Source: Sporolactobacillus putidus (GTDB lineage: Bacteria > Bacillota > Bacilli > Bacillales > Sporolactobacillaceae). Taken from it: a stretch of 64,000 nucleotides of DNA. The notes below the pieces were generated by a model. It had not been told where the DNA came from. It made no database searches and saw only the letters and a list, made by a program, of their open reading frames with translations. The DNA lies in contig NZ_BMOK01000006.1 of NCBI RefSeq assembly GCF_014647035.1, forward strand, positions 104,750 through 168,749, written 5' to 3'. Shown here in pieces: positions 19,388 to 27,651 of the stretch. The position numbers and the translations under genes are program-made. How positions within the stretch are numbered: the stretch's first letter is position 1; every line of letters begins with the position of its first letter.

Positions 19388-19780
19388 TTACGCCATTCTA
19401 CTAATATAGAAACTAATTATCAGAATAAAAAAAACGATCAGAGTAATCACTGCATATAAATAATCTTTTTCTATGAGAAAGGCGATAATTGAAATGCCCA
19501 CTCGAAAAACCGGAGTGAGCATGAGGAGGAGTAGTCCCGTCAAAATCACCCCGTATGACTTCAGTGCAAAACAACCTTGTATGATATCTTTGATATGCGT
19601 TGGATAACGATTTGCCTCATATCCCGATTGACCCTCGGCATAAAACAATATAAGTCCAAAAATAACCATTATGCTACTCATCGCTATGCCTATCCTTAAT
19701 GTCCACCCAATCATTATTCCGACTGAATCAATGTTCTTCTCTCTGGTTGCCTTTGTTTGCGAATAGCTCACCACTTCCAC
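19388..19780 (-). CDS. DUF1634 membrane protein
   Basis: A 130-residue protein with three membrane helices and the DUF1634 pattern (GWTLRIGIAMSSIMVIFGLILF, then GVILTGLLLLMLTPVFRVGISI). DUF1634 genes are found beside TauE/SafE transporters, as here, where its start overlaps the end of the transporter gene by 13 bases. A role as a small partner of the transporter is inferred from this coupling. Confidence 0.85.
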   Translation of the reverse strand: MEVVSYSQTKATREKNIDSVGIMIGWTLRIGIAMSSIMVIFGLILFYAEGQSGYEANRYPTHIKDIIQGCFALKSYGVILTGLLLLMLTPVFRVGISIIAFLIEKDYLYAVITLIVFFILIISFYISRMA

Positions 19781-20607
19781 CCCAATCCTTCGAGAATCAT
19801 CTGAATAGCGATATAAGCGATCACCGGAACAAAAATAATTCGAATGGTTTTGCTTTTCATTCGCTGCATGATCTTAGTACCAATTGTTGCTCCTACGAGT
19901 ACACCAATGGCAATCGGTCCGGATATTTGAGGATCAATATCACCACGAAGCAAATAAACACCGGCACTCGCTGCCGCGGTGACGCCCATCATAAAATTGC
20001 TCGTTGCACTGGAAACCTTCAACGGCAGTTTCATGAACAAGTCCATGGCCATGACCTTGAAACCGCCACTTCCAATTCCAAGCAATCCTGAAGCCACGCC
20101 AGCTCCATACATCACACCAAATCCTGCTGGCACATGAACTGCATGATAGGAGACTTCTTTTTCTAGATTTTTATCATAATAACTCCCATTCAGCTTCATT
20201 TTATTGGCTAAGGCTTTTCCCCTGTTCTGATCATATTTCTCTGCTTTCTTTTTTTGAAGCATGGCTAACGCTGAATATAATAAAAAGAGCCCGAAAATGA
20301 TATAGAGCACATTTGATGAAATCAAACCCGCTAGGAAAGCTCCAGTAATAGCGCCAATGGTCGTGGCAACTTCCAAAAACATACCGATACGCAAATTGGT
20401 AATCCCGTCATTAATATAGGCAATCGCTGCACCGCTTGATGTCGCAATAACAGCAATTAGGCTGGCTCCTATCGCATGATTTATGTCAACACCTAACATC
20501 AGAGTCAATATTGGAGTGATTATCGTACCCCCACCAAGTCCAAGAACAGAGCCAAAGATTCCGGCAAACACAGCAACAAAGATGAGTTTTATTACGAGTA
20601 GCGACAA
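19768..20607 (-). CDS. TauE/SafE-family sulfite/organosulfonate exporter
   Basis: A membrane transporter of the TauE/SafE family, members of which export sulfite, sulfoacetate or related anions. It has two repeats, each with the GLGGGxIxxPxL-type motif (here VLGLGGGTIITPIL and LGIGSGGFKVMAM). I choose the TTG at 20607 (MSLLVIKLIF), which has AGGAG 8 bases upstream; the frame is open to 20643. The divergent LysR-type regulator and nearby sulfur-gene remnants support an inorganic-sulfur role. Confidence 0.88.
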   Translation of the reverse strand: MSLLVIKLIFVAVFAGIFGSVLGLGGGTIITPILTLMLGVDINHAIGASLIAVIATSSGAAIAYINDGITNLRIGMFLEVATTIGAITGAFLAGLISSNVLYIIFGLFLLYSALAMLQKKKAEKYDQNRGKALANKMKLNGSYYDKNLEKEVSYHAVHVPAGFGVMYGAGVASGLLGIGSGGFKVMAMDLFMKLPLKVSSATSNFMMGVTAAASAGVYLLRGDIDPQISGPIAIGVLVGATIGTKIMQRMKSKTIRIIFVPVIAYIAIQMILEGLGWKW

Positions 20608-20815
20608 AATTCCATCTCCTGTAAGAATCATTAAGCACGACAATACTTATTCTGAAGTCTCCAATGATGCCGTGACAATCATATTAGATGCGGTACTCTT
20701 AGGTAAACCGGCATAAGTGTCTCCTACTATTTATTAATAGTATGCCTTGTTCATTGATAATAAAAATATTATTATTTTATTAATATAATAAGTAATATAT
20801 TATGGAGGAAGAAAA
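20608..20815. promoter_or_regulatory. Divergent promoter region between tauE-type and lysR-type genes
   Basis: Very AT-rich with overlapping dyads (AATATTATTATTTTATTAAT, ATAATAAGTAATATATTAT) close to the LysR-type start, as expected for LysR binding sites that control both directions. Individual boxes cannot be fixed by eye. Confidence 0.45.
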
Positions 20816-21691
20816 TTGACATTCAGACATCTTCAAATATTCATCACCGTATGTGATAAATTGAACATGACAGCTGCTGCCGAATCCCTTTTTTTATCTC
20901 AACCCGCAGTCAGTCAGGCCATCTCTGAACTTGAAAAGCATTTCGGTGTTCGGCTTTTTGAGAGGCTGTCCAAAAAACTTTATCTTACAAAGGCCGGGGA
21001 AAGCCTTCTTTATTATGCGCGTCACATTGTCCAAATGAATTACAAAGCAGAGAAAGAAATGCGTTCGCTAAGCAAGAGAAATTATATACGAATTGGCGCA
21101 AGTGTCACAATTGGTGCCTATATACTTCCGAAACTCATTCTAAAGTTTAAAGAATTGAGTTCAGAGAGTACGATAGAAGTTATTGAGGATAATACCACAA
21201 AAATTGAAAAACTCATCTTACGAGACCAGCTGGATTTAGCTCTTGTTGAAGGAGAGACGACTTCAACGGACCTCATCAAGAAGTCATTCATGGAAGATGA
21301 ACTTGTTCTTATTTGCAGCCCTCGCCACCGTTTTGCTGCAATGACCTCTGTGAATCCGCATGAACTTGAAACGGAACCCTTCATCGTCCGTGAGGAAGAA
21401 AGCGGAACACGTAAAAAATTTGAAGAGGTTATGGCAGAAAAGGAACTGTCCTGGCATGCTTCTTGGACATGCAATAACGTCGATTCCATTAAAATGGCTG
21501 TTGCCGCGGGACTTGGTGTCTCTGTTATTTCAAAGTTTGCCGTAATAAACGAAGCTTGTTCCGGCCATTTGTGTTATAAGAAAATTGATGGTCTGCATTT
21601 CAATCGTCACTTTAAAATGATTTATCATAAGGATAAATACTTGTCCCCGACAATGCAGAGGTTTATCAAACTGTGCTACCTTCAAGATTAG
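20816..21691 (+). CDS. LysR-family regulator, CysL/CbbR-like
   Basis: The 291-residue regulator has an N-terminal helix-turn-helix (MTAAAESLFLSQPAVSQAISELE, split by the recognition turn) and a periplasmic-binding-type effector domain beginning YIRIGASVTIGAYILP, which is typical of the CysL/YwfK branch. It starts at TTG with GGAGG 8 bases upstream and diverges from the TauE gene, which it probably controls. Its effector is unknown; sulfite or O-acetylserine would fit the family. Confidence 0.88.
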   Translation: MTFRHLQIFITVCDKLNMTAAAESLFLSQPAVSQAISELEKHFGVRLFERLSKKLYLTKAGESLLYYARHIVQMNYKAEKEMRSLSKRNYIRIGASVTIGAYILPKLILKFKELSSESTIEVIEDNTTKIEKLILRDQLDLALVEGETTSTDLIKKSFMEDELVLICSPRHRFAAMTSVNPHELETEPFIVREEESGTRKKFEEVMAEKELSWHASWTCNNVDSIKMAVAAGLGVSVISKFAVINEACSGHLCYKKIDGLHFNRHFKMIYHKDKYLSPTMQRFIKLCYLQD

Positions 21692-21796
21692 TCCATTTAA
21701 GGATAAAATTGGGAAATAATTGTTAACCGAACATGCTGATTTAGCCGATCATCCCTTTTGTATCTTTGTATCTTGCTCAATCGCACACACCTATGA

Positions 21797-21996
21797 TTCA
21801 AAAACTGGTTTTTCTTAAGCCTATGCACGATGGACAGTTTGAAGGATCAGGGCGTTCAGTTTGTTGCCTACCGGAATGCCTTGAATGCGCATCACATACT
21901 GAAAGAAGATCTATTTGCATTTGTATCTGTTGTTCCGGCAGGGTTGTTGAATTAGTAGAGAAGCAAAGCAGCGGTTATGCGTACATTAAGCCCTAA
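21797..21996 (+). pseudogene. DsrE-family sulfurtransferase remnant
   Basis: One frame reads MDSLKDQGVQFVAYRNALNAHH then ILKEDLFAFVSVVPAG, matching the C-terminal half of single-domain DsrE-like proteins (KGVxFVACxNTLxxxxI, VVPAGV). A one-base loss in the GGG at about 21945 shifts the frame; the rest, VVELVEKQSSGYAYIKP, then completes the family ending. The N-terminal half is gone. It fits the sulfur theme of the neighbouring TauE, YeiH and glutaredoxin genes. Confidence 0.65.
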
Positions 21997-22119
21997 AGTG
22001 AAGAGCATTTTATGAGCGCTGGTTTAAGCGCTCAATAAAATATCTTTCACTCACTCATTGAGTTGTATTAAATGGCAGATACTTAGTTTTTCCGAAATTA
22101 GCCTAAATAAAAAGTGAGA

Positions 22120-22157
22120 GGAAGGGTTAAGCATATAAAAATGCGCTGAACCCTTCC
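22120..22157. terminator. Inverted repeat with 9-bp outer arms
   Basis: GGAAGGGTT (22120-22128) and AACCCTTCC (22149-22157) are perfect complements, with further partial pairing inside. It lies just past the stop of the YeiH remnant on the minus strand and may be its old terminator. Confidence 0.5.
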
Positions 22158-22213
22158 CCGAAGATTAAAGAGTTATCCATTTAGAAAATAACTATGCAAA
22201 GAACGAAAAATGA

Positions 22214-22519
22214 TTAACGGTAGATTGTGAAAAATGTTATCACCGAAAGAAGAATAGAAGTAATCAGCATGACTAGAAATGGTTTTAATGCTTTTGTTCA
22301 CAAGTCATTCAGACTGACGTTCAATCCTAAGCCAATCATGGCCGTGGTCAAAATAAATGAGGAAAAGGAAGAAATACCATTCATCACATTTTCCGGTAGC
22401 GTAAACAAATGCCCCAGCACATAGCTTCCAAACAGACTCACTACAATAAATCCAACAAGAAGCTTTTCCCTTCTCTTTTGGTCAATTATTGATTTTTTCA
22501 GCTTGTTGCCGATCAGGCA
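22214..22519 (-). pseudogene. YeiH/UPF0324 putative sulfate exporter, C-terminal remnant
   Basis: One continuous frame reads QKRREKLLVGFIVVSLFG, ... FILTTAMIGLGLNVSLNDL, then an in-frame TGA at 22298-22300 where the family has Trp, then TKALKPFLVMLITSILLSV and a normal stop at 22214. AMIGLGLN is typical of the UPF0324/YeiH family. About 250 N-terminal residues are missing; the remnant begins right after the glutaredoxin stop codon. Dead gene. Confidence 0.65.
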
Positions 22520-22522
22520 AGA

Positions 22523-22756
22523 TTATGCATGAACAAAACCCATGATCCGATCAGGATCATATCCGAGTACCCACTGACCATTTACATTTATTTGTGGTAC
22601 ACCCATTTGTCCGGTTGTTTCCACAAGACGTTGACCGGCAGCGGGATTTTGCTGTACATTGACTTCTTGAAATGGCAGCCCTTGTTTTTTTAGAAAATTC
22701 TTCACCATGTGACAATAAGGACAAGTATTGGTTGTGTACACAATAATTTCATTCAT
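22523..22756 (-). CDS. Glutaredoxin-family protein
   Basis: A 77-residue thioredoxin-fold protein with redox motif CPYC (12-15), cis-Pro in GVPQINVNG and the C-terminal GYDPDRI. It resembles the small NrdH/Grx-like proteins (MIVYTTNTCPYC...) of Firmicutes used for disulfide or persulfide reduction. AAGGGAG is 9 bases before the ATG. Its context, next to DsrE and YeiH remnants and downstream of a CsoR/CstR-like dyad, suggests service in reactive-sulfur handling rather than ribonucleotide reduction. Confidence 0.9.
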   Translation of the reverse strand: MNEIIVYTTNTCPYCHMVKNFLKKQGLPFQEVNVQQNPAAGQRLVETTGQMGVPQINVNGQWVLGYDPDRIMGFVHA

Positions 22757-22867
22757 CGTCCATAACTCCCTTGTAAAGTTTTTTACAATCTTAGCATTTG
22801 GATTCCTTATCTCAGGCGAGCCGATAACTCAGTTTCTAACTGTTCGTTTCGACTACAATTGTAGTAT

Positions 22868-22883
22868 ATACCCGTATGGGTAT
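22868..22883 (-). promoter_or_regulatory. CsoR/CstR-like operator dyad
   Basis: ATACCC-GTAT-GGGTAT is a dyad of the type bound by the CsoR/CstR/RcnR family, which uses G/C tracts flanked by ATA. It lies 112 bases upstream of the glutaredoxin start. CstR controls persulfide-handling genes, so this agrees with the surrounding sulfur genes; a copper-sensing CsoR is the alternative. No such regulator gene is in the window. Confidence 0.45.
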
Positions 22884-23103
22884 TATTGAAACTGTTTTGC
22901 CCACAATTTTTTCAATCAGTCCTCGGTTCCTTGTTCTTTCGGAGGATGCCAGATCACCTTCACGTCATCAACCGTTTACCACGAAAAACAACAGAAAAAC
23001 AGTCGGAAGACATATGGTAAAGTGTCTGCTTCCGGTAAAACAATCATCAAGATTCCCTATTTAGCTCTCATTATATTAATGTAACGAAGTCCACTTAGAG
23101 TGT

Positions 23104-23148
23104 GAAACAAAAGCAAACCGCGTGATCTTTTTGATCCTGCGATTTGCT
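23104..23148 (-). terminator. Terminator of the cupredoxin gene
   Basis: On the minus strand AGCAAATCGC pairs with GCGGTTTGCT, with a second inner stem GGATC/GATC, followed by TTTGTTTC. Confidence 0.75.
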
Positions 23149-23177
23149 CACTCTAGTCGATCTAATTTGTTACTTTG

Positions 23178-23903
23178 CTATTTAATAATCAGTTTACCGT
23201 ACATGCCCTCTTGCGCATGGCCGGGATACGGACAGATATAATAGAACGTACCTGGCTGACTTGCCTGAAATGTAATCGTGGTCATTGCGTAATGGCCGCC
23301 TGAGGTTTTTGGCAATGGACGTATGACACTTCCTGAATAGATACCTCCATCCATCATGGACATATAGTCATAGGGCGGTGCTGCATCGGTGATTTCAAAG
23401 GCGTGCGGCACGTCTGCATCTTCGTTTATAAACTCTACAGTTACATCAGCACCTTTTGTCACGACCAGCTTCGGATTGATCAGGCCGTCAATGACAAATT
23501 TGCCATCGGCCTTTTCGGGACCGCCCGCAATGACAAGCTTCACACTATTGCCTGAATAGATAATGGTATTCGTTTTTTTGTCAACCTGCGCATTCTTCTG
23601 TGCGGCAGCAGTATCCTTCTGAACGGCAGATTCGGTGACACTGGCTTGGCCGCTGTAACTATCTGCTGCCCCGTTCATCATGCCGTATCCGCCACCCATC
23701 ATACCATAACCATATCGGTCATATCTCGCTGCATCTGGATTGGCATTACTGTCACTGCGATCTGTTTGCGCTGCTTCAGCTTGGGTCTGTGTTTTATTCT
23801 GCACGGATACAGCAGAGACTGTTTGAATCGCACCAAAGATGATTAATCCTATTGCAAAGATGCCGACAACGGACAACGCAGCAATTGTTATTTTAATTTT
23901 CAC
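23178..23903 (-). CDS. Membrane-anchored cupredoxin-domain protein
   Basis: A 241-residue exported protein. An N-terminal hydrophobic segment (about 5-32) serves as signal or anchor; a Gly/Met/Tyr-rich stretch (RYGYGMMGGGYGMMNG) resembles copper-binding repeats; the C-terminal cupredoxin fold has the type-1 copper ligands His (DVPHAFEI), Cys (YYICPYPGH), His and Met (QEGM). The start is GTG with AAGGAGG 8 bases before it. It lies just downstream of a two-component system whose kinase has a Met-rich sensor loop, so a copper-related redox or tolerance role is likely. Confidence 0.88.
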   Translation of the reverse strand: MKIKITIAALSVVGIFAIGLIIFGAIQTVSAVSVQNKTQTQAEAAQTDRSDSNANPDAARYDRYGYGMMGGGYGMMNGAADSYSGQASVTESAVQKDTAAAQKNAQVDKKTNTIIYSGNSVKLVIAGGPEKADGKFVIDGLINPKLVVTKGADVTVEFINEDADVPHAFEITDAAPPYDYMSMMDGGIYSGSVIRPLPKTSGGHYAMTTITFQASQPGTFYYICPYPGHAQEGMYGKLIIK

Positions 23904-23962
23904 GATCCATGCCTCCTTATAAGAATCTGCGAAATGATTATTTATCGCATTGGTATACCTCT

Positions 23963-25324
23963 TTAAATCGTCATCGGGATTCTAATGATAAAATTGCTTC
24001 CCTTACCGGACGCTGATGCGACACGAATCGTTCCCCCGATCTGCACCAGATTCTGCTTCACAACATACAGTCCCAATCCTTCTCCGGGAACCTCCTGAGC
24101 GTTGCTTCCCTTGTAATAGGCTTCAAATAAATGCTTCTGTTCTTTGGGCGATATACCCGCACCTGTATCCCTGATCTCGATCGTGAGCATCTTCTCATCC
24201 GCCCGGAAGAAAACCTCCACCTTACTGCCCGGTTGGGTGAATTTGTAAGCGTTGGTCAGGATGTTGTAAATGCTCTGGCTCAGTTTATACAAATCGGTCT
24301 TAATCATTACTTTCTCGTGACTCATCAAGGAAAGTGCGACTTGCTTCTGATCGAATTGAAGCTTAAGCCCGGCAATAATTCGTCGTAGTAAATGACTGAA
24401 TTCGAATACTTCGATGCGGAGCGGAGATACTTTTCTTTCAGTATCCAGCAGACCGCTCATATTGGAAATGATTGAGGAAATGTTCTCGATCTGCATTTCA
24501 CAGGTTTTGATTTCCTCTGGTGTCATATCGATGACCCCGTCCTGAATTCCTTCCAGATGTGTCTTCAATATTGTGAGCGGCGTCCGCGTCTGATGAACCA
24601 TTTCATCAAGAAGACGCTTGCGCCCTTTTTGTTTCAGCTTTAACCGTGATTTCAATTCCTTCAGGCTTTGCTGGATAATCCGGACCTCCCGGATTTTTGA
24701 GAGCGGAATATCCGCCTGATTTCCCAAATCGATATTCAGCGCCATAGATGAGGTACTTCTTAAGTCTCTGCTCAATCTTCGGCTCACGAAGAGCCCGATC
24801 ATCAGCAGCAAAGCCAGCACGGTAATGAAAGAGACCAGACTGTTGCGGATCAGCGCGGAGCGAAACATCATGGAAGTCAGAGAATCACCGATGGAACTGT
24901 AGTGCGTCACGTTTACCGTGCCGATCGAAATGCCGGATTCCTTGAGTTCCGTCCGGTCGACCTCCTGGGAAAATGTGCCCGGCGCCCTGTGCAGCATCAT
25001 ACCGCTCATCATATTGTTTATGCTGCTCATGTCATTACTCACATTCGCAATGACAGAGCCATCCGCTTTATAGAGTGTGATTCGGGTAACCGGATCGTTC
25101 AAATATGATGCAAGCTGCGCCTCAATCTGCCGGGTAGTCATGTTCTTTTGAGAAAGTGCTATTTTTGAAAAACTCTTGATCTGTGACAGGCTTTTATTAT
25201 ATTCACCGGTCGTGTAGGTCTGAAAATAGCGGTTGATGAGCGAGCTGAAGATCAGCGTATTGACAACGATCGCAAGAACGGCCGTCAGGGTCAGCATGAT
25301 CAGCCACTGCCGCCGTATGGTCAT
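23963..25324 (-). CDS. Sensor histidine kinase with Met-rich sensor domain
   Basis: A 453-residue kinase: helix at about 8-28, an extracytoplasmic domain (about 30-158) with the Met-rich segment MSSINNMMSGMMLH, a second helix (about 160-182), a HAMP-like linker, an H box in DEMVHQTRTPLTIL, the N box NILTNAYKF, and G boxes DTGAGIS and GEGLGLYVV. Gln after the His and Arg before Thr-Pro are less usual than HELRTP. The Met-rich loop hints at Cu(I)/Ag(I) sensing. It overlaps the response regulator gene by 4 bases (ATGA). Confidence 0.9.
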   Translation of the reverse strand: MTIRRQWLIMLTLTAVLAIVVNTLIFSSLINRYFQTYTTGEYNKSLSQIKSFSKIALSQKNMTTRQIEAQLASYLNDPVTRITLYKADGSVIANVSNDMSSINNMMSGMMLHRAPGTFSQEVDRTELKESGISIGTVNVTHYSSIGDSLTSMMFRSALIRNSLVSFITVLALLLMIGLFVSRRLSRDLRSTSSMALNIDLGNQADIPLSKIREVRIIQQSLKELKSRLKLKQKGRKRLLDEMVHQTRTPLTILKTHLEGIQDGVIDMTPEEIKTCEMQIENISSIISNMSGLLDTERKVSPLRIEVFEFSHLLRRIIAGLKLQFDQKQVALSLMSHEKVMIKTDLYKLSQSIYNILTNAYKFTQPGSKVEVFFRADEKMLTIEIRDTGAGISPKEQKHLFEAYYKGSNAQEVPGEGLGLYVVKQNLVQIGGTIRVASASGKGSNFIIRIPMTI

Positions 25325-26016
25325 TGTCTTGCACCCCCGAAAATGTAACCCGCACCATACTTTGTGACGAGAATCTTTGGATGCCTGGGATCTTTCTCGA
25401 TTTTCTGACGAATACGCTTGATATAACTATCAATGTTGCGGTCATATCCCTCGTAATTGTTTCCATATGCGAGCTCAATGAGCTGCTCTCGGGTCAGCAC
25501 CTGACCTTGATGCCGAAACATAACAAGAAGTAGCGCGTATTCAGCGGAAGTGACAGGAATCTCTTCCTCTCCCTTATAGAGCTTCATGCCACCGGTATGC
25601 AAGATTAACGCTTCACAATGATAAACCATTTCATCGGTTTTATGGTAAACCCGCTTTATAATTGCTCTTACGCGTTTCATAAGCTCTTTCAGGCTGAATG
25701 GTTTGACGACATAATCATCTGCGCCAGTGTCAAACCCGTGAAGCCTGTCGATTTCCTCCTGCTTCGCCGTGAGCATAATAACCGGAACGTCAGATACCTT
25801 TCGGATTTCCCGCAGCACCTCAAAGCCGTCGATTCCAGGCATCATAATATCCAGCAGAACGAGGTGAATGGTTTGGCTTCCGAAGATCTCAAGTGCTTCG
25901 AATCCATCTTTCGCGAGAAAAGGAACGTAGTCTTCGTTCTCAAGATATTTGGCTACGACATCCCGTATTTCCTTTTGATCTTCCACAATCATCACATGAT
26001 AGTCCATTCCACTCAA
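25321..26016 (-). CDS. OmpR/PhoB-family response regulator
   Basis: Receiver domain with acidic pair VED, phosphorylated Asp in LVLLDIMMPGIDG, MLTAK and VKPFSL, then a winged helix ending LVTKYGAGYIFGG. It is coupled by a 4-base overlap to the Met-rich kinase and presumably controls the cupredoxin and SHOCT genes around it. The listed start is TTG at 26016; ATG at 26007 (MDYHVMIVEDQ) is equally possible. Confidence 0.9.
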   Translation of the reverse strand: MSGMDYHVMIVEDQKEIRDVVAKYLENEDYVPFLAKDGFEALEIFGSQTIHLVLLDIMMPGIDGFEVLREIRKVSDVPVIMLTAKQEEIDRLHGFDTGADDYVVKPFSLKELMKRVRAIIKRVYHKTDEMVYHCEALILHTGGMKLYKGEEEIPVTSAEYALLLVMFRHQGQVLTREQLIELAYGNNYEGYDRNIDSYIKRIRQKIEKDPRHPKILVTKYGAGYIFGGARQ

Positions 26017-26073
26017 CTCGTCCCCATTTGAAAATTATGCTGCTTTGCCTGCCTCATCAAATACGTCCGCTGT

Positions 26074-26328
26074 TTATTTGCCCAGTACCTTCTTCATCTT
26101 TAAGTACTCCTCTTCACTTATTTCTCCCTTTGCGTAACGGAGTCTCAAAAGTTCGAGTGAACCTTCATCCTTTTTTTTAGGTGATGCCATTCTGAACAGA
26201 ATCACGGCGACGATGATCACCGCAGCCAGCAGAAATACACCCGCACCGATCATCATCCCGGGCCCCCAAAAACCGTTTCCATAGCCAAAACATCCACCAA
26301 GACCATTATATCCTCTGAAGTACATCAT
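26074..26328 (-). CDS. SHOCT-domain small membrane protein
   Basis: 84 residues: a Gly/aromatic-rich N-terminus (YNGLGGCFGYGNGFWGPGMM), one membrane helix (about 26-47) and a C-terminal SHOCT motif (LELLRLRYAKGEISEEEYLKMKK in two parts). SHOCT is a short oligomerisation motif. Such proteins are frequent near copper-responsive genes in Firmicutes. AGGAGG lies 6 bases before the ATG. Confidence 0.85.
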   Translation of the reverse strand: MMYFRGYNGLGGCFGYGNGFWGPGMMIGAGVFLLAAVIIVAVILFRMASPKKKDEGSLELLRLRYAKGEISEEEYLKMKKVLGK

Positions 26329-26363
26329 ACAAATCCTCCTTGACTGTATTTAAATATTGTCGC

Positions 26364-26546
26364 TTAAGACCGGATTGTTTTCAGCATACGATTGTAGGTA
26401 TCTTCATCAATCTCCCCTGAGACAAAACGCTGTTTCAAGATCTCTTCTGCATTTGACGTTTTAGCCTGACTAAACCTAATACTACCTTTTTGATGGAGAA
26501 AGTAGTATCCACCAATCAGAAGCAGAATAATTAGAATAAGCATCAA
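26364..26546 (-). CDS. Second SHOCT-like small membrane protein
   Basis: 60 residues with an N-terminal membrane helix (MLILIILLLIGGYYFL) and a SHOCT motif (EEILKQRFVSGEIDEDTYNRM). AGGAGG is 7 bases before a TTG and 10 before the following ATG, so the start is ambiguous by one codon. It precedes the first SHOCT gene by 35 bases, forming the head of the two-component/cupredoxin group. Confidence 0.8.
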   Translation of the reverse strand: MMLILIILLLIGGYYFLHQKGSIRFSQAKTSNAEEILKQRFVSGEIDEDTYNRMLKTIRS

Positions 26547-26664
26547 TCGGAGACCTCCTTTGTATGGTTTCTATTGTCATTATTGCTGAGAAATGTGGCA
26601 CAATTATGATTAAATTTCATTAAGTTCCAATTTAAACTTGGCATAAAATACTTGAGAGTGCAAT

Positions 26665-26924
26665 TTAAATACGAAACTTATTTGCCCGATGATCTCTTGT
26701 ATTTTTAAACACTATCTGGGTGACATTACGTAAAAAGCGACTCAGTACTTTTTGATCATATTTATGCTGAAGTTGTTGGCCTGTTAGGTTAGTGGTGAGT
26801 GTCGTTGATTTATCTTGTCTCGCATTTCCAATTGCATATAAAACACGATGAACAAAATCCGTGCCGCTTTATCTGTCTCACTTGATCCTGTCTCGGCACC
26901 CAAATCATCTAAAACTAAAAAATC
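26665..26924 (-). pseudogene. DnaC/DnaI-like helicase loader remnant, frameshifted
   Basis: The frame STDFLVLDDLGAETGSSETD carries a Walker B motif of AAA+ helicase loaders. A one-base shift near 26825 leads to YAIGNARQDKSTTLTTNL and TGQQLQHKYDQKVLSRFLRN, with the sensor/arginine-finger region typical of phage or plasmid DnaC proteins, and a natural stop at 26665. The Walker A half is missing. It is probably a relic of a prophage or element that once sat beside ssrA, a common integration target. Confidence 0.6.
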
Positions 26925-27204
26925 GGTAGAAGTAACTTACAGCCACGATACATTTCCCGGTACATGATCCTTTTTGGTCTTGCGCCCGGCTGCTGCTTTG
27001 GCGAAATGCTTGGTATGACTTGGAACTGCATTGACACAAAGAAACGGACAGTCAGGATCAACAAGACCTGGGACTATCACAGTACACAAACTTTCGGTAC
27101 GACGTAGACATTTAATAAAAACGAAAAAGCACCAAAAACCGTTTTATATCAACGATTTTCAATGCTTTTTTAAAATCTTCAAATTCTCTTTGATGTTCCA
27201 AAAA

Positions 27205-27559
27205 TGGAGACGGTGGGAGTCGAACCCACGTCCAGAAGCATCGTAATTTAAGTTTCTACGAGCGTAGTCGATGTATTAGCATTTCGCCCTAGCGTCGGCC
27301 CACCGACAGGCTTCCGCAGGACTATCCCGGTTAATCTCTTCCCTGGCCCTCAGGATGCGGGCTTCCGGCGTATCCCACTAGAGTGAGTCCCTGACCCTAC
27401 CACATGGGCGATGGAGGGAGGGACCGCTAAAGCTGATTAGGCAGCTAAAGCGAGGTTGTTGTTAGCTTTGCCAGTTATGGCTTTGGCGTTTTTACGAGGC
27501 CGACCCCCTCGGCTCGCCGCTTAAACCCGACCTACCCCTGTCGAATCCGAAACGTCCCC
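27205..27559 (-). ncRNA. ssrA: tmRNA (ssrA)
   Basis: Rescues stalled ribosomes together with SmpB. The 5' end GGGGACGTTTCGGATTCGAC and 3' end GGTTCGACTCCCACCGTCTC pair as the tRNA-like acceptor and T arm. The tag frame ends GKANNNLALAA and a TAA stop, following the usual C-terminal LALAA degradation signal. The genomic sequence after the discriminator A (27205) is TTTTTGG, so the CCA tail is not encoded and must be added. The smpB gene is about 90 bases upstream. Confidence 0.95.
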
Positions 27560-27651
27560 GAGCAAAAAACGGGGTGATGAATCATGTTCCATAACTGATT
27601 GCTCTATTGAGCAGTTCAATAATTATAGCAGACAACATTGTAAAATGCAAC

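Noticed and set aside
21766-21996. A 76-codon plus-strand frame as a real gene
   Set aside because: Its last part matches the end of DsrE proteins only after a frameshift; the first part is out of frame, so it is a pseudogene product.
27031-27246. A 71-codon plus-strand frame ending in RRWESNPRPEAS
   Set aside because: It overlaps the tmRNA 3' end; this peptide is a well-known false translation of tRNA/tmRNA antisense sequence.
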